A stretch of DNA of 64,000 nucleotides from Patiria pectinifera (Eukaryota; Echinodermata; Asteroidea; Valvatida; Asterinidae). How positions within the stretch are numbered: the stretch's first letter is position 1; the number at the start of each line of letters is the position of its first letter. The stretch is from positions 8,830,863 through 8,894,862 of the forward strand of contig CM057135.1 of assembly GCA_029964075.1 (NCBI GenBank). Direction: 5' to 3'. Below are positions 33,331 to 44,488 of the stretch, in pieces. The translations under genes and the position numbers were made by a program. The notes below the pieces were generated by a model, which saw only the letters and a list, made by a program, of their open reading frames with translations, made no database searches and had not been told where the DNA came from.

Positions 33331-33590
33331 GCGCTACAGGGGAAAAATCAAAGTGCGCCACGTTGGGGGCCGCGCCACGTTAGGGTACATCAACAATACA
33401 GCACACGTTCGTAGGCCCAACATCCATGTTCCGTAACGTGGCGTACCTCGTTGTTTACCCCGACAAAACTGCCCGACTTTCCTCATGTGACTAGTGTTGC
33501 CAAACTTCTTTGTTGACAAACTTTATATTCATTTAGTGAAATACTGGTACTTTTGCCTTATTATTAATACTTGTTTTTTTAACCCTAAAG
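33331..33590. repeat. Family A: inverted fragment and second partial unit
   Basis: 33331-33385 is the reverse complement of 45910-45972 (TAGGCGCTACAGG, AAATCAAAGTGCGCCACGTT). At 33485-33580 another direct start of the unit (AACTTCTTTGTTGACAAAC, ATACTGGTACTTTTGCC) appears and breaks off. Confidence 0.75.
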
Positions 33591-34861
33591 GGGCCAACTT
33601 TTTCCGCGATAGCCTTTAAAATAATTTTTTTCGCGACCTGAACTGTTTAGCCTCAAGCCTTGCGCATCTTTTGACACCAAAAACATAAAGATCGGACCAG
33701 GGGTTGTCGCGCAGCGAAAATTGTTCTGGCGCTACGCGCTGTGAAAACTTTTTTTTTCCATATAGGCCTACACAGACCAGAATTACCATTCGTACATATG
33801 AATAATTAATTAGTCATAATTTCAAAACCCTTTGACCTATAGTCATCAATTTTCTTGGGTATCTTCATGAAGAGTCACTCTATGCATGTACTGAGTTTCA
33901 AAATTATTCGTCACTCGATGGCCGAGATGTTACGGGGGGGGGGGGTGCAAAAACCCCCCCCCCCCCCCAGCAGCGGAGCCTCGTAGACGGCTTACACCGC
34001 GAAATTGTTTGCTTCTACAGAACACCAACTAAGTACAAAAACGTCCATCAAAACACAGCCATGTCCCACAGAACTGCTGCACAGTTTGCCCCTAAACTCC
34101 GTACTATACCTCTTGACATACTAACGGTATGTGCACCCAACGAACATTGATGGATTCTGTCGGTTTTTAGGCCAAAATGATGAAAAATATTTATGCCCTT
34201 TTCGCACTGAACTTACCTGATACTTGAAACGTGCACGCAGAAAATGATCGTGGGACCTATTATTAAGTATGTTCATCTTTTAGCACAATCAATTGCATAT
34301 TTCAGACAATGTTTTTTGTAAAAAAAAAATGCTTTTGAAATCTTCTTAGCAAACAGAAAAGTCACCACAAAAACTGTTAAAATTGCATGTCCCTCATTAA
34401 AAAAAAATGATAGGGGCAGAAACAATCGTGGACGTTCATCATATTTGATACTTGATGAAACAATTAATATATGGCCCTTAACATAGTTATAGTGAATGTG
34501 TTAGTTGAAAACTTGGTGGTAGATGTGAATGAATGGGTAAGTGAATTTTGTATGAGCAGTGTTAGTGCTCAAAATCTATTAAAAGATACTCATGTTCCGT
34601 TCGTGCTGTTTCACAAGTTTGATTTTTGTTCTGTAACAAATTTTCAACTTGTATGTTTTATTTTAATAGAAAAATATTCCCTTTTGGGTATCTTCAACCC
34701 TAAGAACTACATTTTATTCTTTGTTGCTTTCGTGCAGCTGTCATACAAAACAACTCAATGCGAATGCATATTTGTTTCCATATTGATTATTCCATTGCAT
34801 TATGTATCTGTGTTTAAAGATAACTTAAAAGAATATTTTTGTCTTCAAGTTTATTCATCAT
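33591..34861. other. Unassigned DNA with poly-G/poly-C hairpin
   Basis: A G12 tract (33934-33945) and a C15 tract (33954-33968) lie 8 bases apart and can pair. No gene was recognised. The AT-rich open frame at 34471-34920 has no domain signature and runs into the MITE. Confidence 0.6.
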
Positions 34862-34870
34862 GTTCAGTGC

Positions 34871-35593
34871 TAGCCTTGGTCAAGGCGCAAGTTGTTATTC
34901 ATCCAGCCGTAGAGCAGTAAACGATATCTCCGCTAGCGCTATGCATGCAGTCATAATGTCTTCAAATGCGGTGCATTAAAAATACAGCGCGAACAGCGAC
35001 CTCACGCGGCCAACATTTTTATGCAAATTAGTTGGACTCAATATAGCGCCTTGGTTCAAATGTCGGCAAAAGCTTATGTTTTTCTTTATTTTGCGCTGGA
35101 TTTCTAGCGCACGACCTCGTATGCGAGAACAGATAAGTGTAGGCGAGGCTTATATGTGGAGTGTCCAATCACTCTTTGGTAAATCTACACGTCATCAAAT
35201 TATTGGCAGCTATTCGCCTTTTGCGGACGTAACAGAAACCACAGTTGTTTGTGCATTGGTGCCGTGTGCAGAGGCACACAACGAGTACGTGTATGGATTA
35301 TGTACGGTGCCATGTTTCACTGCAAGTTTTCACGCAACGATCGACCAATAAGAAAACGACATTTAAGGTTAGCTAAGGCTATTAACATACTGAGCACCAC
35401 CCCCAAAACCTCACATGCACGATTGAACCAAGGCGCTAGATTGTGTCCAACTGATTTGCGTAGAAATGGTGGCCGCGTGAGGTCGCTGCTCGCGCTGTAT
35501 TTTTAATGCACCGCATGCATAGCGCTAGCGAGGATATCGTTTACCGTGCTACGGCCGCGGGATGAATAACAACTAGCGCCTCGGCCAAGGCTA
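34871..35593. mobile_element. Mutator-type MITE with long TIRs
   Basis: The terminal inverted repeats are about 190-200 bp (34871-35075 and 35410-35593), starting TAGCCTTGGTCAAGGCGC on the left and TAGCCTTGGCCGAGGCGC on the right (read inward). They share AAACGATAT, GCTAGCGCTATGCATGC and AGCGACCTCACGCGGCC. The left arm has an extra insert of about 20 bp. A perfect 9-bp target duplication, GTTCAGTGC, flanks it (34862-34870 and 35594-35602). Long TIRs plus 9-bp duplications are typical of Mutator/MULE elements. There is no transposase inside. Confidence 0.93.
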
Positions 35594-35602
35594 GTTCAGT
35601 GC

Positions 35603-38089
35603 GTCAAGCGGCCTTCTGTGTGAGTTTTTTGGCGCCTCTTTCATTTTCTTTTAAAGTTGTTTACCTGTTAACAAAACTGAATGCCCAGTTTAATAATATT
35701 ATGTAACGGCTAATGCAGGCATCTGCCCAATGCTATGAAATGATGAACGGAGAAGGAATACAACATTTTTACAGTCGATTTTTTGGGTCATACATTTGTA
35801 TTTCTCGAAATTACGAGAGACCTTATCAAACTGTGGAAAAGTTGCCTACTGGTAGTTAAATTACATAGCGTAGGACGGTGCTGCGTGACGAATTTCAGCA
35901 GAATCATACTGATACGTTTGGAGAAATTTGTTCTTACTTCTTTCCCCATTGTTTTGATGAAAACATTTTCTGGACTCCATTGCAGTACATTGTATGTAGA
36001 GGGAGTCCAGATATGGGCTAACGTCCCAAGGGCTCTTTGGGGGTCAAGGACCAAATACTACAGAATACTACATGTGTTATGCACACTTGTATGAAAGGAA
36101 ATGCATACTACGGGTTACTACAATGTACATGTACTCAGTAGTATTTTGCAGCCTTATGTGGGGTTAGCGTTACGAATGAAGCCCTAAGACATTAGAAAGA
36201 AAACAAATGTTGTTAGCACTTCCTATTGAAAGACAACTTTCTTTTTATGTTACATTTTATAGATTCATCAATGTGTGAAATTCCAAGGTATGGAAAAAAA
36301 CAAGTCTGCTTCATCCGAACCACGACCTGTCCCATTGGTTGGTCCGTGAGTCATGGTGGGAATCAACCTGATTGGCTAAATGGGAGGGTTGAAGGCAGGT
36401 AGTTGCTGCCTCCTGACGCTGACGGACTACTACACAAAGTCGCCTGAGGCTATGCTGATGGCCAACTTGTTTTGCAGGTACATGTGTATGTTCCATGTAC
36501 GTCTTATTGTAAAACTGCTTCATTTGTCCTGTCCTGTGCTTTTACCCCATTTACAGTTGTACAGTTGTACAAATTACACCACAGAGCATCTAGAATCCAA
36601 AGTTTAATACAAAACTTTACATTTATCCGATGAATTTAAAACTTCAATCTCCAATTAAGAGTCCTACATGTAGGTAACATTAACAGTCGTGTACATTTAC
36701 TATTGTTCACCATGCGTGCATGTACATGCACATACATGTACATGTAAGTGTCGAGGAAACGTTTACCTTTGTTATTAATTGTTTACAGGTATACAGCGTA
36801 TTCATACATGTCATCGGCCAATATTCCCTGCCTAACATCCTTTCTCGGCACCTAAAATATCCATAAAACAACTAATAACATTGGAAAGGCCAAAAATGAG
36901 GGACTTTAGAAAATACATGTACTTGATGAGCTGGGTGCCAAATGCCATGCTTGTATCATCAAAGGCACAATTCCCCCCAAATATTTTCCCTATCTGATCC
37001 CACTATTATAACAGACAGTGAGGTAAGTCTAATAAGGATGCAGTTAACTGCTTCAAAAAGCCCATGGTATGTCAACATATACATGTACATGTAACGGTAC
37101 ATGTAACTTCCCCCCCCCCTTTCCTATTATTGTGTGTGCTTCAATACATGTGATAAGTGGTAATGTGGCTAATACCTATTGAACCATATGCATGATTAAA
37201 AATCACATAAACTTTTACATGTCCCCCCCCCCCAGCCGCTACGACTAAAGGGAATTGTTTACGTTCAAAATTTTACAAAATTTCTTTCAATGCAGGAGAA
37301 AGCATTGTTGATTTCAAAATGTCTCGAGGGGAGGGCTTTTTTCGTATTTCGCCCTGATGTAGTCAAATGTCAATGATATGCTGTGGTGGTGGCCACGCTG
37401 AGGAAATACATGTACATGTATGTTCACATCAGTGAGAAACCGAGAATTGATTGCTGTAATTAGCGCCAACAGGTGGTCCACATACGTGTAAGAGGACATT
37501 TTATAATCATTGCAATAAACACATGTTGAAATATCTTACTACACTTGATTGTTTAGACAACCAATGTTGCATTTTTCTGTGAAACAAATTCCAGGCACAG
37601 CCATAAACAAGCACAAACAGTTGTGATTCTGAGTACATTTAATGGGCCTCGCCAAGGATCCAGCAGACTTTATGTCCGTATTAAGAAACATAAATTGTGA
37701 ATGGATGTGGGACTCTTTCCCTTCAATCAAATTAGACAACCTCAGTAATGTTTGGAATAACTTTTTTTGCATGTGAAAAAAAAAATCATTTTTTTTTTCA
37801 AACATGGAAAGACTATAGGCTGTGGTGTGCCGGGTACATGACCCACATCATGTTTTTGTTTTATTTTTGTGGGTAACCTACTTCAGGTTTTTTAGACTAG
37901 GTTGTGGCGTGAAGGGTACATGACCCACATCATTTTTTTTTCAATAGGGAAAATGGGGTACGGTACATGACTCGCCAACAAATTTAATCGTGGATGACGT
38001 GTGGCCCACTTTTTTTCTATGGGAATTCGGTGTGACCTGTATGGTGCATTTATGATCGACCCATATCAGGCCGCGTTGTCTTGAAAAAT
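35603..38089. other. Unassigned DNA, low-complexity patches
   Basis: There are ACATGTA-rich tracts at about 36690-37110, C runs at about 37110 and 37225, and a short duplication of GGGTACATGACCCACATCAT at about 37833 and 37915. No gene supported. Confidence 0.6.
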
Positions 38090-38190
38090 GTGTCGGGCGG
38101 CCATTTTGGGGGAAAAAAGGGCCTCCTCCTTCCTTTTTGTCAAAGAGGCAGGACGCTAAACATGTTTTTTTTTTTTTTGGCCTTAATCTT
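38090..38190. repeat. Dispersed repeat family C, copy 1
   Basis: It carries GCCTCCTCCTTCC, GGACGCTAAACATG, a T15 run and GGCCTTAAT. Related sequence is at 47330-47390 (direct) and 47000-47075 (inverted). Confidence 0.55.
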
Positions 38191-38284
38191 TGGATCCTAA
38201 ATATTGAAATATTCAATTTTTCATGGCCTTTTGCCCATGTTTGCTGTGAAATCCATCTTAAATGGCAGTTAGGTTACCCATGTT

Positions 38285-38425
38285 TTTCCTCGTCTTCTTC
38301 ATACTGTCGTTGCACAGCGTCGCCTTCCACTGCTGTGACCCGGGTTCAAATCCTGCCAGGCTCTGACCAACATGTTGATTGGGTTTTAAGTGCCTGTATG
38401 ATTCTGTGGGTTTTGGGGGGGTTTT
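38285..38425 (+). repeat. Possible tRNA-derived SINE head
   Basis: The pol III B box GGTTCAAATCC at 38343-38353 is preceded by CTGCTGTGACCCG and followed by a TTGATTGGGTTTTAAGTGCC body. No clear A box or tail was seen. Confidence 0.4.
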
Positions 38426-39236
38426 GCTCCCACTTCTAAAATTGGATATATCTTTATATGTCTAAGTTAAAGTGTGATAAGCACTTTGAATCCAAGAGCT
38501 TTATAAGAAATCGCCTAAAGCCAATGATGAAACGGCGAACTAGAAAATGTGTTTAACAGTCTGGTTCCTGGATAGTATTTTGTGCGTTCTAGAACAATGA
38601 GGTGGGAGTCTGTGACACGTTGTATATTTATACATGACTGCTATTTGCAAAGCTGTCGCCCCCTGCCCCATGGCCACGCCACTGTTTGCCAACATGAATT
38701 GAAAATGTGAAAAGGCACTTCGTCCAGTTAAACCCGCTAATCATGGTCGCGTCTGGTGATTTTGTTCCGATGGCCAAATTTACAGCTGGGCGGGAGGGGG
38801 GGGGGGGGGGGGCGTTCTGGAATTTACTACCTTACGGAGACATGAACACAATAGGGAACAAAAGATGGTATACGTCTCCAGAAGAACATTTCTATAGATG
38901 AATAAGTCTCCACAAGAATTTCACGAAATAGATATATGGATTTTACTCAAAAACTAGGAATTTCCAAGGTAGGTTGATCCGTCGCAAATGGAAGAGTTTT
39001 AGAAAAGGGATATTTAGTCCAAATTTCAGCCCAGGAAATTAATTCTGGTTAAAATAAGAGCATTTTGAAACTTCAATTTCACACTCGAAAACTTTACTAC
39101 ACGAGAACAAAGAAATGTCTCCACAGGAATACAAATTCCAGAATGTGTGTCCGGGGGCGACGGTTTTTGTATTCCCCAAAATTGCTATAACCACAATCTG
39201 AGCTAGGATCGGCACCATCAAATATACTAAATGCTA
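38426..39236. other. Unassigned DNA
   Basis: A G16-18 tract lies at about 38794-38812. No gene recognised. Confidence 0.6.
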
Positions 39237-39512
39237 TACTGCAGCCACAGTTGGTCCACGTCTATTGCCTTTTTTGAGGACGGATAGGGCACGGTCTAGT
39301 GTAATTGCTATAAACACCCGCAGTTGGTCCACATATAAGTACTGCCGAAGCTCAAGGGCACGGTTTAATAAACAACCACAGTTAGTCCACATATAACTGT
39401 TGCTGAGGACAGATAGGGCACGGTCTAGTGTAATTGCTATAAACACCCACAGTTGGTCCACATATAAGTACTGCCGAAGGTCAAAGGCACGGTCTAAGAA
39501 ACAACCACAGTT
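39237..39512. repeat. 129-bp satellite array, block 1
   Basis: The composite unit is about 129 bp (for example 39276 to 39405) and holds two related halves. One carries GGGCACGGTCTAGTGTAATT and the other GGCACGGTTTAATAAACAAC, each followed by CACAGTTGGTCCACATATAA. The block breaks off after CAACCACAGTT at 39511. Confidence 0.92.
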
Positions 39513-40101
39513 ACAATACAATACATTAAAACTTCATTATCCCAGTGCGGGAAATTCCATGGCCTTTTTACACGTTATTTGGTTTAAAACACATAAAAAG
39601 CACGAATGTAAAAACTACACAAATACAAAAATACAAACATTAAAACTTATATCTTATATTAACTTATAACATCTGTCCGTAGGCAAGTAAGATATGTCAA
39701 TTTACTGTGTACCTGTACTGTGAGATTAGAAGGTTTGCATGGTGGAAAGATACTAAAACAAGTTAAGTCCGCGGTAGCACCACGTGAACAAATCTCCCCC
39801 GCGAGCACGTGTGGCTCCGAAAAAGAACCGGAGGGACCCAACGCCCCGAACAGCATGCTCCGCCCGTCGTCAGGAAAATGTTCATTCTCCCGACGACAGG
39901 CAGAGCACACCGCTCCAAACGCTGAGCCCCCGGCCCCCCAACCTCGTCCCCAGGGTGTCGAGCAGTACGCGCCCACCACTACCTGCTCTCTCGCCCTGGT
40001 ATTGGATCATTTGCATGTGCAAGATTTTTGCACACGTATGCAAATGAGGAACAGTCTGGTGCCTGGATATGCGTTACACATTAGCGTTTGTTTTTGTATG
40101 C
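39513..40101. mobile_element. 589-bp insertion in the satellite, ending with dispersed repeat copy 2
   Basis: The satellite stops in CACAGTT and resumes with ATATAACTGTTGC, so this segment interrupts it (about 7 bases of the unit are lost). The middle (39770-39940) is GC-rich. The right end, 39940-40101, is the second copy of the 162-bp repeat seen at 28446-28607. No TIR or target duplication was clear, so the element type is unknown. Confidence 0.6.
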
Positions 40102-40435
40102 ATATAACTGTTGCTGAGGACGGATAGGGCACGGTCTAGTGTAATTGCTATAAACACCCACAGTTGGTCCACGTATGTTGCCTTTTTTAAGAACGGATAG
40201 GGCACGGTTTAATGTAATTGCTAAAAACACCCACAGTTGGTCCACATATAACTACTGCCGAAGGTCAAGGGCAACAAACAACCACAGTTGGTCCATATAT
40301 AACTGTTGATGAGGATGGATAGGGCATGGTCTAGTGTAATTGCTATAAACAACCACAGTTGGTCCACATATAAGTACTGCCGAAGCTCAAAGGCACGGTC
40401 TAATAAACAACCACAGTTGGTCCCGACTATAACTT
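40102..40435. repeat. 129-bp satellite array, block 2
   Basis: Same unit as block 1, with several diverged or shortened copies. It ends at CCGACTATAACTT directly against the TIR element. Confidence 0.9.
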
Positions 40436-40439
40436 CCCA

Positions 40440-41110
40440 GCCAGCAAGCCCAAGTGGGCCCCATGTGGGTTATGGTTGGGTTTGATGGGCTTCTGGTGGG
40501 CTTGGGCTTCAAATGGGCTGCCCACGTGGGTCCAGCGTGGGGTGACGATGGGTTTTCAGCGGGCTGGGCATTAAATGGACAAAGTATATGGGTCCAATAT
40601 GGGGGCTTGTTGGGCTACGTGGGCTGCCTGTGAACTGGGGTTTGAAAAGGCTTGCCCAAGTGGGTCCTGTGTAGGGTATAGTTGGGCGCGGTGGGCTGTA
40701 TATTGATTGGGCAAACAGTGGGCTTTCCCATGTGGGATAACGGTGGGTTTTCAGTGGGCTGGGTTTTCAATGGGCAAGGTATATGTGTCCAATGTGGGGA
40801 TTTGGTGGGCTACGTGGGCTGTCTATGTAGTGGGGTTTGATAGGGCTTGCCCCAGTGGGCCCTGTGTGGGGTATAGGTGGGCCCAGTAGGTTGTATATTA
40901 GTGGGCAAAAAGTGGGCTGGCCATGTGTGGGATGAGGGTTGGTTTTCATTAGGCTGGGAATTAAACGGGCAAGATATATGGGTCCAATGTGGGAAATTGG
41001 TGGGCTACTTGGGCTGTCTTTATATGTACTGGGTTTGATAGGGCTTGCCCAAGTGGGCCCTGTGTGGGGTATATTCTGGGCGCGGTGGGCTGTACACTGA
41101 CACTTTTCCA
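40440..41110. repeat. Left subterminal TGGGC-rich repeats
   Basis: Loose tandem units such as GGGCTTGCCCAAGTGGGCCC, GTGGGCTGTATATT and TTTTCAGTGGGCTGGG recur with a long period of about 200-230 bp (for example 40638, 40847 and 41040). Confidence 0.85.
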
Positions 41111-41195
41111 CCACACACTCACTTATGTGTCCTTTCAGTGACTCCCGACACATGGTATTTTGAGCTGGGGTCACACGACACTCTTGACCTTGCAT

Positions 41196-42148
41196 CAGAG
41201 TTGCTGACTCGAGTCATGCGACTTGGACTCGAGTCGGACTCGAGTCGCTATTTTTGTGACTTGTGACTTGACTTGTAAATACCAGCTTTGACTTGTGACT
41301 TGACTTGGACTTGCAAACAAAGACTTGTGACTTGACTTGGGATTGCAAAAAATGACTTGTTACCAACCCAAGTCAGACGCTACTCGAGCGACCAAATATG
41401 CTTTAATTAAGCTACATGTATTATACTTTTAATTAGCTTTTTCATTCCAGAAAATAGACCTCAGTGACTGAATCCAGTAAAATGAATAGTTCCCACTAGT
41501 TTCAAACGTTTTCAATAAGACTGTCACAACAAACAACAGTGACCAATTTCAATGACCAATTGTCTCTTGCTTAATGTATTGGTTGAACAAACTTTGAAAG
41601 GAACCTTTCATGAAAAGAAAGCAGGCCTTTGTCAATTACATGTAAAATACCGGATAGCCTAACCCATTGGTGGGCGTTTAGTATACATGAAAATTGAACT
41701 ATAAAGTGTTAGTATACTACATGTAATCAAGTGAGGAAATCTTTTTTTCACGGTCATCTCAACATTTATTTCTACAATGTAAAGTAAATTTATTAAAGTA
41801 TACAAAGGGCTAATATCCGACAGATATGTGATAAACTACAAGAATAGTAACTGCAACACAGTGAAAAAGGGGCATGTTCAAAATGACTCGTAAGTTCACG
41901 CCAGGTTAATTCTTTTAGCTTATTACAGCTGGACAAAATAATGTGCAACTTGACGTGTTCTTGGACAAAGATACTTGTGACTTGACTTGTTTTTAGACCA
42001 AATGACTTGTGACTTGACTTGTGACTGGACCTAATGACTTGTGACTTGACTTGTGACTGGACCTTATGACTTGTGACTTGACTTGGACTTGCAAACAATG
42101 ACTTGTGACTTGACTTGGACTTGCAAAAAAGACTTGCTGCCACCTCTG
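41196..42148. mobile_element. hAT-type MITE nested in the TIR element
   Basis: The left end is CAGAGTTGCTGACTCGAGTC and the right end, read inward, is CAGAGGTGGCAGCAAGTC. 8-bp flanks CCTTGCAT (41188-41195) and TCTTGCAT (42149-42156) match at 7 of 8 positions. A CAGAG terminus with an 8-bp duplication fits the hAT superfamily. Subterminal arrays of GACTTGTGACTTGACTTG lie at 41262-41365 and 41965-42135. Confidence 0.85.
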
Positions 42149-42156
42149 TCTTGCAT

Positions 42157-43875
42157 ACCACAGAAAACCGTTACTGCAGTACTGGCTGGTACATTTGAAT
42201 TTAGCCGGAGACGGAGAATGTATGAGCATATCGTTCTTGCAAGAAAACAGTAGTTATTCATATAAAGTCACAGTACCAAACTATGTCAAAATGTATCTCA
42301 TATCGACATGAAGTCTATTCCTGTGCAAGTCTTTTGCTGAATCCCGCGGCCTCATTGTTTGGCATAAAATAACTGACGGAATGGATGTCATGGCTACTCA
42401 ATCCTGCTGTTTGTTGATTGTACCCGGTAAGTTTGTATTGACTTTTGTTTTCAAATATATCTTAGATTTCTTACGAACATGTGTCCATGTTTTCTTCGTT
42501 CATGATGTGTACATTTGTACAAGGACCTTTCGACTTTATTACGTCAATTTTTACATTGTTTTTTATTTTTGATATGATATAAGACTCTTTGCGACTAATG
42601 ACTCCGTCTATCACCCGTTATCTGTTCAAACATGGGGCTATAAACAAAGCTCCATTGCATGCATGATTCAACAGACAACACATACTTTTTTGATCGTTTT
42701 TAAAAACATTCAAAGCTAAAAAGCTGGTTCTTGAAGAACATTATACAACTGTCTTGCACTTCTTCCAGACCGTCTTTGTTTTTTTTTCTTGCTTTTGTTT
42801 TGTTTAGTTTTTCTTTCTTTTTAATTTTGTTTATGTTTGTTCTCAATGCCAAGGAACCTGTATGAAAAACAGACCAAGCGAGAGATCCAAGTGGCTGGTT
42901 GGGGTCTTGGGAACAGAGACACGTGACAGAGATGGAAAATTGCTCAGCGAGCCAATTAAGAGGAGGGTGCTAAGAAACAATCTGCAGCAAGTTAGTAACT
43001 GCACTGAACAAGACATTAGCTGTTTCATGTGGTTCTAGGATGCGTCTTCTCTGTTCATGTTCAAGTATTTCATGTGTGGAAATTTATTCAGATTACAGAT
43101 TATCTTCGTGTCAGTTAATTCCAAGGGACGTCTAGTTTTTGCATGCATGACTGTGCTTCACAAGTGGTTTGGATTAGTACTACCGATGGCATGTCTTTGT
43201 ATATATATAAGTACAATTGACATCCCCGGCACATATTCAATTAATGATAGACTCTGGAGAGTACGAAATTACTAGCAGTGTGTTTGGTCTGTTTCTAATT
43301 GCCATGCATCACAAATATTTCAACAGCTATAGGCATTGACGCAATTTTGATTAAAATTCTTTTAGGTTTATAACTCAGAAATTACTCGACTTTCTTGCTG
43401 CTAAGTGTGGAATCAATATTCTAGAAATAGTCTGACTTTTGTGTCATAACATGATAATATTTACATAGCTTGGAGTAACGAAACCTTTTTTAAAAAAAAA
43501 TTCAAGAATTGTATAAATTAATTGCCGTCAGTTATGATTATTGTCATTAGACATTCCGGTTTATTAAAGTACATTTTTGCTGTTGACAACTTATACAACT
43601 GTTTCTCTCTGGTTTTCTGTTTGCTTTTCTTCTCTTTTATTCTCCATGACCTGAATCAGAGACCAAACCAAACTGCATGAGAGCTCACTGAGACTACCAA
43701 GTATTAAACCATTTTCGTGGGGTGCCCACAATGAGCCTATGCTACACCTACTGCTTACCTTTGTATAAATTACACAAGGCCTAGATGGGACACATAATTA
43801 TGTTAGCCAGCTTAATTAGCCGCCCACATAGGACCCATATTGATATGTACATTTTGCTCACTAATGACCGGGTTT
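42157..43875. other. Interior of the 3.8-kb TIR element
   Basis: AT-rich, without an open frame longer than about 80 codons and without recognisable transposase motifs. Confidence 0.7.
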
Positions 43876-44222
43876 CAGTGTAGAAGGGACCCACATAGGA
43901 CCCACAGAGAACCCACATTCACACGAACATATGGCCCTATCGGCCAAAACACAAGTGGGCCCATATGGGCAACCCAATTGGGGCCCACTGAGAGGCCCAT
44001 CAAAAGCCCAACTGGGCCCCACATAAATCCAGCAGCAAACCCATTCAGGACCCACATAGGACCCACATAGGACCCCCCTTGGGCATATTTGGGCTAGCCC
44101 ATATGGGACCCAAGTGGCCCAATCGGCCAAAACACAAGTGGGCCCATTTGGGCAACCCAATTGGGGCCCACTGAGAGGCCCATCAAAAAGCACAACTGAG
44201 CCCCACTTGGGCTTGCTGGCTG
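43876..44222. repeat. Right subterminal GGGCCCA-rich repeats
   Basis: Units such as ACCCACATAGGACCC and AAGTGGGCCCATATGGGC repeat. A segment of about 90 bp with CGGCCAAAACACAAGTGGGC occurs twice (about 43939 and 44124). Confidence 0.85.
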
Positions 44223-44224
44223 GG

Positions 44225-44362
44225 TTGCTGAGGACAGATAGGGCATGGTCTAGTGTCATTGCTATAAACAACCACAGTTGGTCCACATATAAGTATTGCC
44301 GAAGGTCAAGGGCAAGGACCACAGTTGGTCCACATATAACTGTTGCTCAGGACAGATAGGGC
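44225..44362. repeat. 129-bp satellite array, block 3
   Basis: The satellite resumes at TTGCTGAGGACAGATAGGGC right after the TIR element and ends at GATAGGGC, the target of the 126-bp MITE. Confidence 0.9.
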
Positions 44363-44488
44363 GGTTACACCTCTATGTTCCGACACCCCTATGTTCCGAC
44401 TACACATATTCCTATTCCTAACCCTAACCGGGAGTAACACAATCTAGGTTGTCGGAACATAGGGGTGTCGGAACACAGAGCAGTCACC
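44363..44488. mobile_element. 126-bp MITE in the satellite
   Basis: The ends are inverted: GGTTACACCTCTATG on the left and GGTGACTGCTCTGTG read inward on the right, both continuing TTCCGACACC. A perfect 8-bp duplication, GATAGGGC (44355-44362 and 44489-44496), flanks it. The terminus matches 24064. Confidence 0.92.

Larger units (their letters stand above)
40436..44224. mobile_element. 3.8-kb non-autonomous TIR element
   Basis: The ends are perfect inverted repeats over 23 bp, starting CCCAGCCAGCAAGCCC (left 40436, right end 44224). Satellite DNA abuts both ends. The flanks read ATAACTT on the left and TTGCTGAGG on the right, compared with ATAACTGTTGCTGAGG in the unit, which suggests a 2-bp TT duplication with a small change. 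Subterminal GGGC-rich repeats occupy about 670 bp on the left and 340 bp on the right in inverted orientation. No transposase is encoded. Superfamily not recognised. Confidence 0.88.

Noticed and set aside
34471-34920. 149-codon open frame upstream of the MITE
   Set aside because: AT-rich, no domain signature, and its end lies inside the MITE.
39659-39979. GC-rich open frames possibly of host origin
   Set aside because: No domain recognised, and the region is part of an insertion within a satellite.
40707-41195. Open frames in the GGGC-rich region
   Set aside because: Translations of subterminal tandem repeats of the TIR element.
44405-44432. Telomere-like CCTAACCCTAACC
   Set aside because: Only two imperfect units inside a 126-bp MITE. 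Not an array.
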